From assembly GCA_028386065.3 (NCBI GenBank), contig JAKUCV010001073.1:35996-99995 (forward strand): DNA of 64,000 nt. Direction: 5' to 3'. The stretch's first letter is position 1, and each line of letters starts with the position of its first letter. The DNA comes from Turnera subulata (lineage: Eukaryota; Streptophyta; Magnoliopsida; Malpighiales; Passifloraceae). Shown one piece after another: positions 44,844-56,775 of this stretch. The notes beneath the pieces were generated by a model that was not told where the DNA came from, made no database searches, and saw only the letters and a program-made list of their open reading frames with translations. The position numbers were made by a program, and so were the translations under genes.

Positions 44844-47800
44844 TGTAACGACCCGGGTAAATTTTCCTTGATTTTTACCAAGTTGATTTAACTTTTACTG
44901 TGGTAAATAAATTTTATCGCGGTTGATCGAAAATTTTACCAACCGGAGTTAATTCCCGATATAAATTTTTTATCATTTTTACCATTCCATAGCTGATTAA
45001 TATTATTTCTACCATTATTATTTTCCAAACCAACAGTGATAATAATACTTTCATTATTATCTTGGACGGAATACTTGTGTTGCAAAAAATAATATTTACT
45101 AATTATAATTTTAAATGCCGTAATTCGAGGATTCTATCGCACCGAGCTTTTCCGAGAGTTTTTCCGGGAATAACCGAGCTCCGTTTCGATCACTAAGGAG
45201 ACGCGACATTCTGGAGTTTCTTTCGATAACCGAGCCTCGGAACTATTTTCCGAGGGTTACTTGGGACTTCCAAGCCTCCTCCAAGGCTTACCGAGCCTCA
45301 GTTTTCAAAACCGGGACTTGAACAACGCTCAGGAGAATTAATTGGATTTTTCGAGCCCAAGTTGTATTGTCGGATTCGAGACGGAAATCCGGACCGGCCA
45401 ATCGTGGCTTGCCACGTGGCCACTCTCCTTTCTCTTCTCCTTTCTTTTCTTGCTTTTCCTCTTTTCTTCTCTCTTCCTTTCTCCTCTTTTTCTTTTCCTT
45501 CCAGCCGCCCACACCTTGTACCCGTGACGAACCGGCCCCTACCCTCCTTTCATTCTCTTTGTTTTTTTTCCTTTTCTCTCCCTCCTTATCTTCTCCTCTT
45601 CTTCACCCGCTTCCTCACTCCTCTGTGAATCCTCTCCCTCTCACCTTCCTTCCCTTTCTTGAGCCGTCTCTGCCAAGCCGCGACCCTTCCCCTCTCCTTT
45701 CTCATCCCTCCTCTTCCTTCTTCCCCGAGACCACCGCCACTGTGAACCCCCAGCTCGCCACCTCTGCCTCCACCTTCCCAAACCGCCTCCTCATCGTTCC
45801 TCCTTCGCCGCGCCGTCCTCCCTGTAGCAAGGCACCGCCGCCTCTGCCTCCGATCTCCGCCTCGCTCACAGCCGCTGCAGAGCACACAGACGACGGCACG
45901 GCCGCCGGGACAAGCTCGACACCACCAGGGGACTAAGCTCGACCCACCGAGCAGAGGAGCGCCGCCGCCACCATTCCAAGGTCAGCCCGACACCGCTCCC
46001 CTCCTCGTGTACACGCCACCCGATCTCCTCAGCCTCTTCCCGATCCGCCGCTCGTCGTCGCCACCGTGTGGCTGTAAAGGTGAGGTTCGACGATCACCTC
46101 TACCTTTCTTCTCTTTCCTTTTCTTTTTCCGTTTCCTTGACCCGAATCCTAACTAATCGGGTCTTGATTTCGTGTTGATTAATTTGCTTGGATGTGTGGG
46201 TTGTGTTCAGGGTTTGTCGAGATAGGAAGTAGGAGTGTGTGTGTAGGCATGGCTCTGCTGATGCTGCTGTGAACGTGGGTGGTGATACTGGGCCTCGGGG
46301 ATGCCGTTGTGTGGTGGTGCTCCGGTCACCGGTGGGTGGCTGTGGGCATGGTGATGGTGTTGTTGATTGGTACGACGATGGTTTTGTGTGGTGGGTTGGG
46401 AGTGTTGACGGAATACAAACAGTAGCAGAGGGGGAAGCTACCACCGTGAACAGTGTTGCCGGAATCCGGCGTGTTTCCGGCAGTCTCGGGAATTTTCCGG
46501 CGAACCCGGGAACGGACCTGTTGGGTAAAACCCGAGCTTTGGACCTTTTGCATCATATTAACGAACCCGAACGACAAAACGGACCCGGACATTACAACGA
46601 CACTAATTAAAATTGATTAACTCAATTTGATTAACCTAATTTAATTAACTTATAGTTTTTATTTTATGCCTTATTTATTTTGTTATACTTCTAGTTAATT
46701 TGTGCTTTTATTATTAAATTTATGTTTTCATTTATTTATTTCCTACTCTTATTTAATTTTAGTTGGGCTACTAAAAGGCCCATGGTATTTAGTTCCTCGT
46801 TTAAATTTTACGTTTTACCTGGGCTCGTACAAGGCCCATTGTAATTAACTTTCGGTTATTTAATTTATATTGGGCTAATTAATAAAAGGCTCATGTTGTT
46901 TATTTATTTTAATTATGCCTCCTATTTAATTTTCGAATTATGTTGATATTATATTTATCCTCCGTTGGGCTAAACGTTCGTGAAGGCCTACCGAGTTTAG
47001 TTTCTAAATTTCCTTAACTATTTTTTAATTGAATTATAAAAGGCCTAGACATATAATATTAGACCCGTATCTTAATTAAATTATTGATTTTAATCTTATA
47101 CAAGTATATACATATATATCGTATAACGTACTGTAGCTATTTTCACCGGCATAGATATTGCTAGACTATATTTTTTTATTTAATTAATGATTATAGTTTT
47201 ATGTATATAAGTACTCACGATTATATAAGATTTACTAAATGTATATATTTACTAAATGTATATATCGTTTACAACGGTTACTTCTACTAGTTAATATATA
47301 TGTATATATGGGTCATAACTTCAATTAATTACAAATAAATTTTTTTTTATGAATAATTATGCTTAAGAAATATTATTTACGTCATATGGACTGTGGGTAT
47401 TTAACGGGTCGTAACTTGATTTATTTACAAATATATTATCTTAAATATACAGTACGTATAAGTGCACGTATATATGCCTTATTGTCATAAGCGGTCTAAG
47501 GGCCGGGATATCGGCTTGGACGCTCGGTTTTGGTTTTTGATTTATGTTGGATATGATTGGTATACCAGATGGAAAAATAAATTATTAGTAACCTCCACAG
47601 AAATGAATAAGAGAACTATGGAAATAATAAAATGAACTGATAAGCCGTCTAATAACTCTTAACCGGCATCATGCATAATCATCTTGTTTGTGCATAATAA
47701 GTGATTACTGTTGTTATATTATAGGAATATCAAGGCTTAACCGGATACCAACTTCCGAGGAGTATCAGGTGAGGTTGCATATACGTCATTCCACCCGTGA

Positions 47801-49625
47801 TAGCCGGGATGGTTGGTCTTGGAACTACATAGGTTCCATTGCAACTTATGGTTATTGTTGTTGATAACTTTTTGCTATTTGCCGATATTTGTTGTGAGAG
47901 TGGATTACCTTTGATATGTGCCGCAATACTTTGTGTGCTTGTTGTTTGATTGAACTGCTGAGATATTCACTGTTGGATATTTGACTGCCGTGATTATTGC
48001 TGTTGAGATTGCTGGACTGTGATATTGATTCTGTGGATATTGTGTTGAGATTGTTGTTGGGGTATTGACCATGGAAAATTGATAATGGATATTGGAAATG
48101 GAAATTGGATAATTGAAAATTGTGTTGACGACTTTAATGTCACTTGGAAAGTAGTGGTACGACTCGATGGGTAAAGACTGTTTTGTGGTGGCCGTGACCT
48201 GGGTTACTTGTGATAAGCATGTCTATGCTTGGGATGTCTATCCCGTGATTATATTTGGGATGTCTATCCCTGGGTTCTCTTTTGGGATGTCTATCCCTGG
48301 GTTACTATTTTGGGATGTCGATCCCTAGGTTCTCTTGGTTTTGGTCTGGCACCCGAAATAAGTTGATATCCAGGTCTGACCCCTAGCTTGTCCAGTGACA
48401 GGGCCCGGAAGATAAAATTGGTAATAATAATAAATATTCTTTTGGCCTTGGCTCAGTTTTGATTAAGATGTGTTTTTGCTTTGTTCGGCTATGATGTGAT
48501 ATGTTCATATGCATGTTGTCTCATGATCATACCCTGGGAGGTTGTCAGTATAGTCGGTTGACCGTGGTCGGCATAGGTTTCCGGTTTGCGGGTGTTGTTT
48601 GTTGTCGTTGGTCGTGAGTAGTCTATTGTTGTTGGCATCGGTTGCCAGTTGCCCTTTGTTTATTGTCAGTTTCTTTTGATAATTGTCAGATGAGTATCAT
48701 TTGTCGGTTTTGATCGGATATTGAGATATGTTGGTTGTCGGTTGTGGTCGACGGTTGGATGGTCGTTATTTCTAAGGTTATGTTTAAACTTAATGAGGAT
48801 TGTTGTTGTGGTTACGAGTTGCTGTGGTAGCTGCTGTTGCTGTTGCTGTGTTGTGAATCTACCGAGGGCCGATTTGAGATGTTGACTGGGTAAGGCCGGT
48901 GCAGGTTGCCGGCTATCCGGTGAGCGAGGCTCACGTGATTTGAGATTGTTTTGGTACCGGGTTAGATGATCGGCAAGCACAGTAACGGTATGTTATCACA
49001 CGATGAGGAACCTCTGTTGAGTATAGTCTGACAGGACTAGAGTATGAGTTGTATAGACTGGGACGGTTACCCAATATGTAGTTATGTTGAGGTGTCCTGG
49101 ACGGACACTAGAGTATTGTACAGTCTGTGAGGTGTTGGGTGGTCTGTGCATTGCATAGTCGATGGGGTGGACATTTGCATAGTCCGCATTGCTCTTTATG
49201 ACTGCATTTGTACAGTGTTCTGGTCACTACTCGTATGCCATATTGATGTGCTCTTGACTGTTAAACATGCTATGTCGTTCATCATGGGTTATGTGTCGGT
49301 GAGATTATGGAGAATCTCACCCCTCACCTGCCCCATCGGCAGGCTACGTTGTTCCTTGTACAGGTATGCATCATGGCAGGCTGCGGCATCTCCTCCGACG
49401 GATCTGGATCCATAGTTTTGCATAGGGTCGATTCATGCTTTTGCTGTGATTATTAAAAATTGCTTCCGCTGTGCTATTATTGTTATTGTACCCGAGGTCG
49501 GGTGATTGATATTATCGTTGGGCCATTGGGTCGGATTTCCTGTTGTATATGTTGTTTGTGCCACGTGTCGGCACTGTTGTTCGGTAATTACTGTGTGTTG
49601 GGTAATTAGTAGTCGGGGTGTTTCA
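44844..49625 (+). repeat. Element Y right (3') LTR, 4782 bp
   Basis: TGTAACGACCCGGG to GGGGTGTTTCA. A C/T-rich and GC-rich block (45420-46080) ends in AAG|GTGAGG (GT at 46080-46081), a strong 5' splice site. The frames in this block are Pro/Ser/Phe-rich low-complexity reads and I do not call them genes. It has the GGGATGTCTATCCC module (48230-48340). Very long for a plant LTR. Confidence 0.9.
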
Positions 49626-49630
49626 AATGA

Positions 49631-51602
49631 CCTAGTTGAGTCATTTTAAAATCACAAAAGTAGTAAGTTTTTTTTTATTTTTTTCCTATTTTCTTACAGA
49701 AATAGTATTGTTGTAGGAAAATTTTCTATTTTAAAACTATATTCTTTTGTGTTATAATTATAGTTAAATATTAATATATATTATTAATTATTAATTATTA
49801 AATAATTATTACCCCGGTCCAATTACGTTGAACCTCCGATTCGAATTTGGTGCGACTGTTGAGCCATAATTCGCTTCCTTTTCAGGGTCGGTGTTCAAGC
49901 GAGTTCTGATAACTATGCTTTTGGAGCTAAATAGATATTAGGAGTGCAATAATATCTATTTATTAATAATTATACATTTTAAATTATTAAAATCAAGGCC
50001 TGCACACATGTAAAACAAAGAGAGGAAGAAAAAAACTAAGAATTTGAACAGAAAGAGAGAAAGAAAAAAGCTAAGAATTTTAACAATCATCTAAAGTGGT
50101 TTAGTGACATGAAATAACAATACCAATAAAATAATGTAGAGAAAGAACTAAAGCTCAGCTACAGCAGTAGAATAGAGGGAATAGAGACAGCGAGACATCG
50201 TGTCTTGTCCCTAAAGCAACAACTTGCGGTTACACCGTAAATCACTCTGCTCCGTTCAACACAGGCCTCACAACCCCCCATGGCCTTTGTCTTGTTGCCG
50301 CCCTCTTTCCTTTCCCAAATCCTTTCTTTCACAAATATTGCTCATCTTCGAATCTATGTGGGGGCTTTTAGTCTTTAAAGTTTTATAGCCATTAATTTTT
50401 TTTTCGCTGCTAATCGAGTTTCTTTATGAATATTCATAACTCAAGACAATTACATCAGGAGCCCATGGCCATGGGAAGGGCCTCAATACTGGGTTTAATT
50501 AGCGTAAAAACAGGACCATACAGCCATTAATTAAATCCCTACAACCAAGAGATTATGAAATAATAATACAACCATGAACCATCCATCTCAAGATTTCGGT
50601 TATGATGCGTAAAACCTATTTAAAGCAATACAATAGTAAAATAGGCGTAACCCTATGATCACAGGACAAAGCAAACAACTTGGAGTAAAACCCAGTTCAG
50701 AGGAGAAACCAATGCAAAGTCATGTTGTTATTAGGATCTTATTCAAATTAATCTTGAAACGAATAGCATGCCCGTGACAAACAAGACATAGGGAAGGAAA
50801 CGCTTCACATGACTAATTTATTATTAAGTAGCTTAATTAGATCTGATCAATCCAGATGACGTTCGTCTGCCTGTATATGCCAATATCTCTTTCAGATATT
50901 GATGGATTCAGGAATCAACAATTCCTCAAGACTAGAATTAATTGCTACCTTAAAGCATAGTCAAAATTTTTATTTCTTTCTTTTTTATCGACATGAGAAA
51001 ATAGAAAACCACTAAGCTCGAAGATCATTCATGGGCCCGCTATAACCTAGTTAGTGGGCAACTGAAATATTTTGCTTTTGCTCTACTGTCCCAAACAAGT
51101 ACCTTCATTAATTTTTTGACCAACAAAAATTTCCATGACTTGTACGTAAGGAGACAAAAATACAAACCAAAAAGTAGTAATCCGGCAGCAGTGGGGAAAA
51201 TAAATATTATTATGGCGTTTGAAAAAAAAATTCCTTCATTTTGCAAATTGAAAGTATTAAATCTAATTTAAAAATAATTTTAAAGATTTAGTAGTTCATG
51301 TTCCAAAATTTTTTAAACGAAGAAGTAATTGAATACTGAAAATCAAGTTACTGCTAGTATTTTACTATAATACTCTAAATTTTTGTAATGAGGTATTACT
51401 GAATTAATGAATTATAACACCTTTTTTGGTAATAAATTACAAGACTTTATAATACCTAAAATTTATATCTAAAGTTATTGACAAGAAAATAAATACAGCA
51501 TAGGCAGCCATGATGCTTGGTCTATTGTAAACCTTCCTAGTGAGATTCATACCCGTAACTGGGAACTACATGGTAACACAAAATCACAGCTCTTCTAGCT
51601 TA
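49631..51602. other. AT-rich sequence without recognisable gene
   Basis: Nearly 2 kb. I see no gene of known type, no LTR pair and no inverted repeats. Short frames (for example 51040-51246 on minus) have no recognisable content. It may be the most host-like unique sequence of the window. Confidence 0.55.
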
Positions 51603-51610
51603 GTCGTAAG

Positions 51611-52306
51611 CAAGGCTGTTAAAATCGAGTTTTCACCTTGACTCGGAAAAGCCCGATAAAAAACGTATCGTAAAATCGTAAGAGTCTATCAAATTTAATT
51701 ATCTTTATTCATTAAATATATAATAACTCAATTATAATATTTAGTCTAAAAATTTATGTTATAAATTTAATTCAACTTAGATTACTCAACATTATAATTA
51801 TAATTATAATTAAAGTTTAACTAGCCATTGCACTAAAAAAATCAACAAACAAATCATAAAAAAAAAATTGCACCACTGATTGCAGTAGATTATCGGGAAA
51901 AAAAAAACTTATCTCTTGTCGAAAAAAATCTTGAGTTGTCATATTGTACAAGGGAAGAGTAGGAGTAAAAGAAGTTAATGTTGAAAAAACTTTTTGTTAT
52001 GGTTTTCGGGTTTATAACTTGCTTTTTTAAGCACATCTACCGACTTTATTGCAACAAAAAGAAAAACAGACTTTATTTTGTGTCGCTTGCTTGGATTTTT
52101 TAATTTTCTTTTTTTAAAAGCTTTATTAAACTCATTTAGTAAACTCGTATAAAAACGGTAAAAACGTAAGATTTTACCGATTTTGTTGGTTCAACTCATG
52201 ATTTTATCTGATTTTATCCAAATCTTGATTTTATCACGGTTTGACTCAATATTCATATACAAAATCGTAAAAACGTAAGAGTCAAAACGCATTTTTAACA
52301 GCCTTG
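51611..52306. mobile_element. Non-autonomous hAT-like element (MITE)
   Basis: 696 bp with terminal inverted repeats CAAGGCTGTTAAAA / TTTTTAACAGCCTTG that extend imperfectly to about 30 bp, and a perfect 8-bp target duplication GTCGTAAG (51603-51610, 52307-52314). The 8-bp duplication and the CA..TG ends fit the hAT superfamily. AT-rich, no transposase. Confidence 0.88.
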
Positions 52307-52314
52307 GTCGTAAG

Positions 52315-52588
52315 GCCTCTCTAAAATTATTGATACCAATCATACCATGCATTTTGGGATAAATTAAATTGGCCCAACATTCCCGTGTGATGTTTACAAA
52401 GCACCCTAATTAGCTACTACTATAGTTTGCGACAAATAGGAAAAATATTCGAGGCTTTTTGTCCAAAAGACATCACCAATACCCGTTGAGCTACAATTTA
52501 TTGATAAACTCTGATTGATTGTATCGATATCATGATACACTAAGTTTGCATTTAGAGTAGTTGTAAAAGGTTACACACAAACCTTCAA
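52315..52588. other. Short unassigned flank
   Basis: No gene or repeat recognised; ends at the target site of element Z. Confidence 0.5.
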
Positions 52589-52593
52589 GTTCT

Positions 52594-53060
52594 TGATATA
52601 CCCTAGCCCAATCTATGAGGAAGGGCCCCCTAGAAGAGTAAGCCCAAAGGGAATGTAACAGAGTCCAGCCCGAAATATGGAATAATCTAGAAGAACACCT
52701 GGCACTTGACAGTTGTCCACGAGGGTACAAGTACGGAACCCTACAGCTGTCCACGTGGGTACGAACGTGGGAACCCTGAGTTAACCAGCACCATTGGATC
52801 AAGTAGATGAGGATAAAGGGTAGCCATTCGATTTAGGGCATCATATTCACATATTATATATAGAATAGACAGGGGCAAACAGAAAAGGGGACTTAGAAGG
52901 CGATTCATTGTAACCTAGACATAAAAATTACTTTTCTTCTCCTTTGTACTCTCCTCCTCCCTCATGTAACCCTAAGAGCTTCCTTAATAAAAATCCAATC
53001 TTTTATCTATTCTAAGCTTTTTTGTTGATTTCCAAGTATACAAATTTCTTGGTCATATCA
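52594..53060 (+). repeat. Element Z 5' LTR
   Basis: 467 bp, with TATA-like TTATATATAG near 52854-52863 and a poly(A) signal AATAAA at 52986-52991. Pairs with 55673-56139. Confidence 0.94.
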
Positions 53061-53062
53061 AG

Positions 53063-53080
53063 TGGCGCCGTCTGTGGGAA
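53063..53080 (+). promoter_or_regulatory. Primer binding site of element Z
   Basis: TGGCGCCGTCTGTGGGAA, two bases after the 5' LTR. This form is common in plant Ty3 elements and in short non-autonomous LTR elements. Confidence 0.88.
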
Positions 53081-53154
53081 TCAAACAAAAAGCTAAGCTT
53101 AATGATCCATCAAAAGATCATTCCATCCATATCCATCAAGTTCTCAACCAAAGA

Positions 53155-53241
53155 TGAGCAAACTGACCTCTGGGAACGCTGGATCCGTCAAGGTCCAGGC
53201 CAAATTCATCAAGATCCGAGATAGATCCAACAAGATCTAAC
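53155..53241 (+). CDS. Short leader ORF of element Z, 28 codons
   Basis: MSKLTSGNAGSVKVQAKFIK... then stop at 53239-53241. It could be a worn gag start or chance. No family recognised. It lies at the start of a GATC-rich stretch (53185-53560). Confidence 0.25.
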
Positions 53242-54084
53242 ATGGAGGGGAGGAGAACGACAAATCAAGACCAGATCTAGTTGTCAGCAGTCAAACAGTG
53301 GCCGGAAATCGTGGAAACAGGGTTGAATCAGGCTGCAACCACCACACCTAACTGTGCTTGCCACTAAAGAGGGAGGGAGAAGCTTATTCCAGTGAGACCC
53401 AGACCAGATCTACGTAGATCTGGCTAGATCTGAGTTACATCTACCCAAATCTGGTTAGATCTATGCTGACCCAACTAGATCGAGGTGATGGAAGCAAGAT
53501 CCAACCAGATTCGAGGCTCACCCAACGAGAACCAAACCAGATCCCTCGAGATCTAAGGAGTCACAACTGTGGACGTTACTATTCATCCTTGATCCACCGT
53601 CACCGGTCATTGGAAAAGCAACATAGCCCTCTGTTGTGGTGAAGGGAACCTCCAACACATAAGATGGACGCTGCAAAGGGAGCTACCCGTGAAAAGGAAG
53701 CAAAAAAAGATGGCATGCAGATCCAGCCGGAAGCTGTCTGAACTCACACTGGTCCAGCTGCCCATCACCTTCCAAGGCCTATGAGCCTAAAACATATCCT
53801 TTTATTTGTGTTGATTCCTACATAATTTTATATCTTTATAGTGATGTTAGCATGTGGATGTTTGCTGGATATATGTCTTTTCATGCTAATTAAATCTTTC
53901 CTTTTTATGAAGGAATTCCAACAAGCAGTTAGAATGCTGATGGAACCCTGCTCGAGGAGCAGCCAAGACTCTGTAGGAGTGAAAACTCCCACGGAAGTCC
54001 CAAAAAGGCCTCTAGAGGAGGTGGAGGACCAAAAAGAAACACCCCAGCTAGGTGCGTGGACGCTAGACTGGGAACAGCGAGACC

Positions 54085-54685
54085 TTGAGGAGACGGGACC
54101 CTGAGATTCGTCCTCAGTATGGTCTTCCTCCAAAAAGAAAATATAAAGGGGTGCAGAAAGCACACCCAGAAGAGTTGCCGAAACAAAGCCATCAGAAATC
54201 TGTGCAGGAGCTACAGAAACCCTCATTAGAATGGAATAGTAGGGTTCGAAAAACCCTGAAGAACAAAGGCCAAGAGCTAATGCTCAAGCCTAAAAAATAA
54301 GGAGACGGGACCCTGAGATTCATCCTCAGCATGGTCTTCCTCCAAGAAGAAAATATCGAAGGGTGCAGAATGCACACCTAAAAGAACAAGGAGACCAGAC
54401 TCTGAGATTCGTCCTCAGTATGGTCTTCCTCCAAAATGAAAATATAAAGGGGTGCAGAAAGCACACCCAGAAGAGACGGTGGAATGAAGCTGGTGGGAAC
54501 CTATGCAGAAACAGCAGGAACCTTCATTAGAGTGGAACAACAGGGTCCGTTAAACCCTGAAGGACAAAGGCCAAAAGCTAAGGCTCAAGCCTAAAGAACA
54601 TGGAGATGGGACCCCTGAGATTCATCCCCAGTAGGGTCTTCCTCCAAGAAGAAAACATAAAGGGGTGCAGAACGCATGCCTAAAA
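54085..54685 (+). repeat. Element Z internal tandem repeats, set 1
   Basis: Four copies of an about 80-bp unit (GGGACCCTGAGATTC...GGTCTTCCTCCAA...GGGTGCAGAA) start near 54096, 54305, 54391 and 54607. A second unit (CATTAGA(A/G)TGGAA...GGCCAA(A/G)AGCTAA) follows copies one and three, so the array alternates long and short units. Open frames here are by-products of the repeats. Confidence 0.88.
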
Positions 54686-55249
54686 GCAAGCAGAATCCCG
54701 ATCCTTGAGGGATCAATGGTCCAGCAACACTCCCTCAGCTGTCCACCAGAAGGAACCTCAAGGGTACCTCCATAAAGGCAAGAATAGCTGCCAACATGAA
54801 TAAATTGATTAGGAGAGAGTTCCTCACTTGGGTAAAGTGAAAGGATGAAACTTGAGAAAGAGAAGCCATAAGTTGCACATGGCCCCTTAGGAGCCATAAA
54901 GCACTAAGGCTCTAAGAAGCTTCACAAATCGCAAAGGCCTGAGGAGTGCCAACGCGAAAAGGCCTAAAGAGTACCGTGCAAAAGGTCCAAGGGTGCCAAA
55001 GCATACTTTGGTGGTCTTGATCTCAAGTGAATCTATAAGCTTTCCCTAAGTAAGGAAAGCTCCCTTGAACATTAAAAGACAGAAAATAAGAACCCCAAGA
55101 GAAGGGTGCAAAATGGACCGTGAGAGTTCCAGAGTTTCGATACCTGGTTCAGCTGAGAGGGGAGTTGCCACCACATAAGGGTACAATGCTGTCACATAGG
55201 CATGAATTTCACCGCCACCTAAATCTTCCACTGTATATGACATGGAGAT

Positions 55250-55485
55250 CCGCGAACCTGATGGCAGACAGGGGGCTGAACCCCGGATGATGCCATGAAC
55301 CAACAGAAGACACGCAAAAGCCAAGATCCCTAAAATAAATGGGAACCTGAAGGCAGACAGGGGGCTGAACCCTGAATGATGCCACGAAACCAACTAAAGA
55401 CCTGCAGGAGGCAGGATCCCTAGAGTAGAAGGAAACCAGAAGGCAGACAGGGGGCTGAACCCTGTCAGAAACCAACTGAAGCCAA
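55250..55485 (+). repeat. Element Z internal tandem repeats, set 2
   Basis: About 2.6 copies of an about 90-bp unit with AGGCAGACAGGGGGCTGAAC, starting near 55255, 55343 and 55433. Confidence 0.88.
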
Positions 55486-55653
55486 AATGAAGAAGAGTGG
55501 AACACGAGCTGCACTCTTTTTCCCTTCATCAAGTTTTTATCCCATAGGGTTTTTCTTGATAAGGTTTTTAATGAGGCAGTCCACCCAAATGCGTGTTCCA
55601 CTAACTCGATACGTCTATTTCATTGAGCCAAATGCCCGACCTTGTTGGAAGCT

Positions 55654-55672
55654 CGGCCATTTGGGGGGCTCT
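55654..55672 (+). promoter_or_regulatory. Polypurine tract of element Z
   Basis: GCTCGGCCATTTGGGGGGCT region directly before the 3' LTR; the G run is the likely primer core. Confidence 0.75.
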
Positions 55673-56139
55673 TGATATACCCTAGCCCAATCCATGAGGA
55701 AGGGCCCCCTAGAAGAGTAAGCCCAAAGGGAATGTAACAGAGTCCAGCCTGAAATATGGAATAATCTAGAAGAACACCTGGCACTTGACAGCTGTCCACG
55801 AGGGTACAAGTACGGAACCCTACAGCTGTCCACGTGGGTACGAACGTGGGAACCCTGAGTTAACCAGCACCATCGGATCAAGTAGATGAGGATAAAGGGT
55901 AGCCATTCGATTTAGGGCATCATATTCACATATTATATATATAATAGACAGGGGCAAATAGAAAAGGGGACTTAGAAGGCGATTCATTGTAACCTAGACA
56001 TAAAAATTACTTTTCTTCTCCTTTGCACTCTCCTCCTCCCTCATGTAACCCTAAGAGCTTCCTTAATAAAAATCCAATCTTTTATCTATTCTAAGCTTTT
56101 TTGTTGATTTCCAAGTATACAAATTTCTTGGTCATATCA
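55673..56139 (+). repeat. Element Z 3' LTR
   Basis: 467 bp, same length as the 5' LTR, followed by the duplicated target GTTCT. Confidence 0.95.
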
Positions 56140-56388
56140 GTTCTCATGTCTATTTCTTTTATATTAGTCGTTGAAGGTGAGCTTTCATTTCTATTCAATC
56201 TTCTGGTTTCTTTATTTTGGCTATATATAGTTCTGGGAATTTAACCAAAGTCCAAAGGTTATGTAGGGTCTTTAATCTTTAAACTTTAAATAGTCTAGAA
56301 TTTCATTATCCCTACATATATATATTTACGTTTGTACAAACTTTTGTATTCAAGTGAACCAGCTCTTTATTATACTTATATTTACTAA

Positions 56389-56562
56389 TGTGGGATTGGT
56401 CGTCCAACTGGTAATCGATTTAGTTCCGTTTAAGTAAAATTTTGGGTTCAAGTCTTTGCGTATGTAGAAAAATCCCATTGGAAAACTCACCCACTAAAAC
56501 TAGGTGCACGACCCTATTTGGATCAGGATTAGTAACGGCAAAGCTCCGAAAACAAAAAAAAC
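56389..56562 (+). mobile_element. tRNA-derived SINE
   Basis: About 174 bp. It has a polymerase III B-box-like GGGTTCAAGTCT (56453-56464), an A-box-like region near 56395-56420, and an A-rich tail AAAACAAAAAAAAC. Flanks are an imperfect 18-bp duplication: TATACTTATATTTACTAA (56371-56388) and TACACTTATGTTTATTAA (56563-56580), with 15 of 18 matching. No coding capacity. The body GGTGCACGACCC...GGATTAG resembles widespread plant SINEs. Confidence 0.8.
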
Positions 56563-56580
56563 TACACTTATGTTTATTAA

Positions 56581-56775
56581 TTATCTCATTTATATTTTAA
56601 AATATTTCATATGTTATTTGTTTCATTTGACAACTTAAAACTTTTTTTTATGCTAAGTAATTGCATTTGTTAGTGTTCAGTAAGCAATTAGCTAACTAAT
56701 ACACCGTGGTTAACGTGGTTAACGTGAAAATTGTGTCAGGTAAGCAGTAAGCTAACTAATACACCGTGGTTGTTC
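56581..56775. repeat. Short duplicated segment near LINE end
   Basis: AGCTAACTAATACACCGTGGTT occurs twice (near 56690 and 56750), about 60 bases apart. No gene. It lies just outside the 3' end of the minus-strand L1. Confidence 0.6.

Larger units (their letters stand above)
41487..49625 (+). mobile_element. Element Y: chromovirus-derived shell with giant LTRs and almost no interior
   Basis: Left LTR 41487-44442, interior 44443-44843, right LTR 44844-49625. The target duplication AATGA is exact (41482-41486 and 49626-49630). No gag-pol. The LTRs belong to the same broad chromovirus group as A and X (shared TGTAAC start, GGGATGTCTATCCC module, TTTTGGTCTGGCACCCG). It can only be mobilised by an autonomous relative. 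Confidence 0.92.
52594..56139 (+). mobile_element. Element Z: non-autonomous LTR retrotransposon
   Basis: 3546 bp, with 467-bp LTRs 52594-53060 and 55673-56139 (TGATATACC...GGTCATATCA) and a perfect target duplication GTTCT (52589-52593, 56140-56144). By hand the LTRs differ at about 7 positions (1.5%), so it is young. The 2.6-kb interior has a primer site and polypurine tract but no gag or pol, and is filled with tandem repeats. Confidence 0.95.

Noticed and set aside
45362..45936. 189-codon Pro/Ser/Phe-rich frame in the Y LTR, with overlapping frames on both strands
   Set aside because: C/T-rich leader DNA gives open frames by composition; no domain, and the block varies between LTR families.
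49631..51602. Host gene in the only long non-repeat stretch
   Set aside because: Frames are short, AT-rich and without domains; no exon-like pattern that I can support.
52530..52802. Minus-strand frame at 52530-52802 repeated at 55615-55881
   Set aside because: It is the element Z LTR read backwards; repetition reflects the LTR pair, not a gene family.
54085..54300. Lys-rich frame MRRRDPEIRPQYG... in element Z
   Set aside because: Lies entirely in the tandem repeats and does not persist through the repeat copies.
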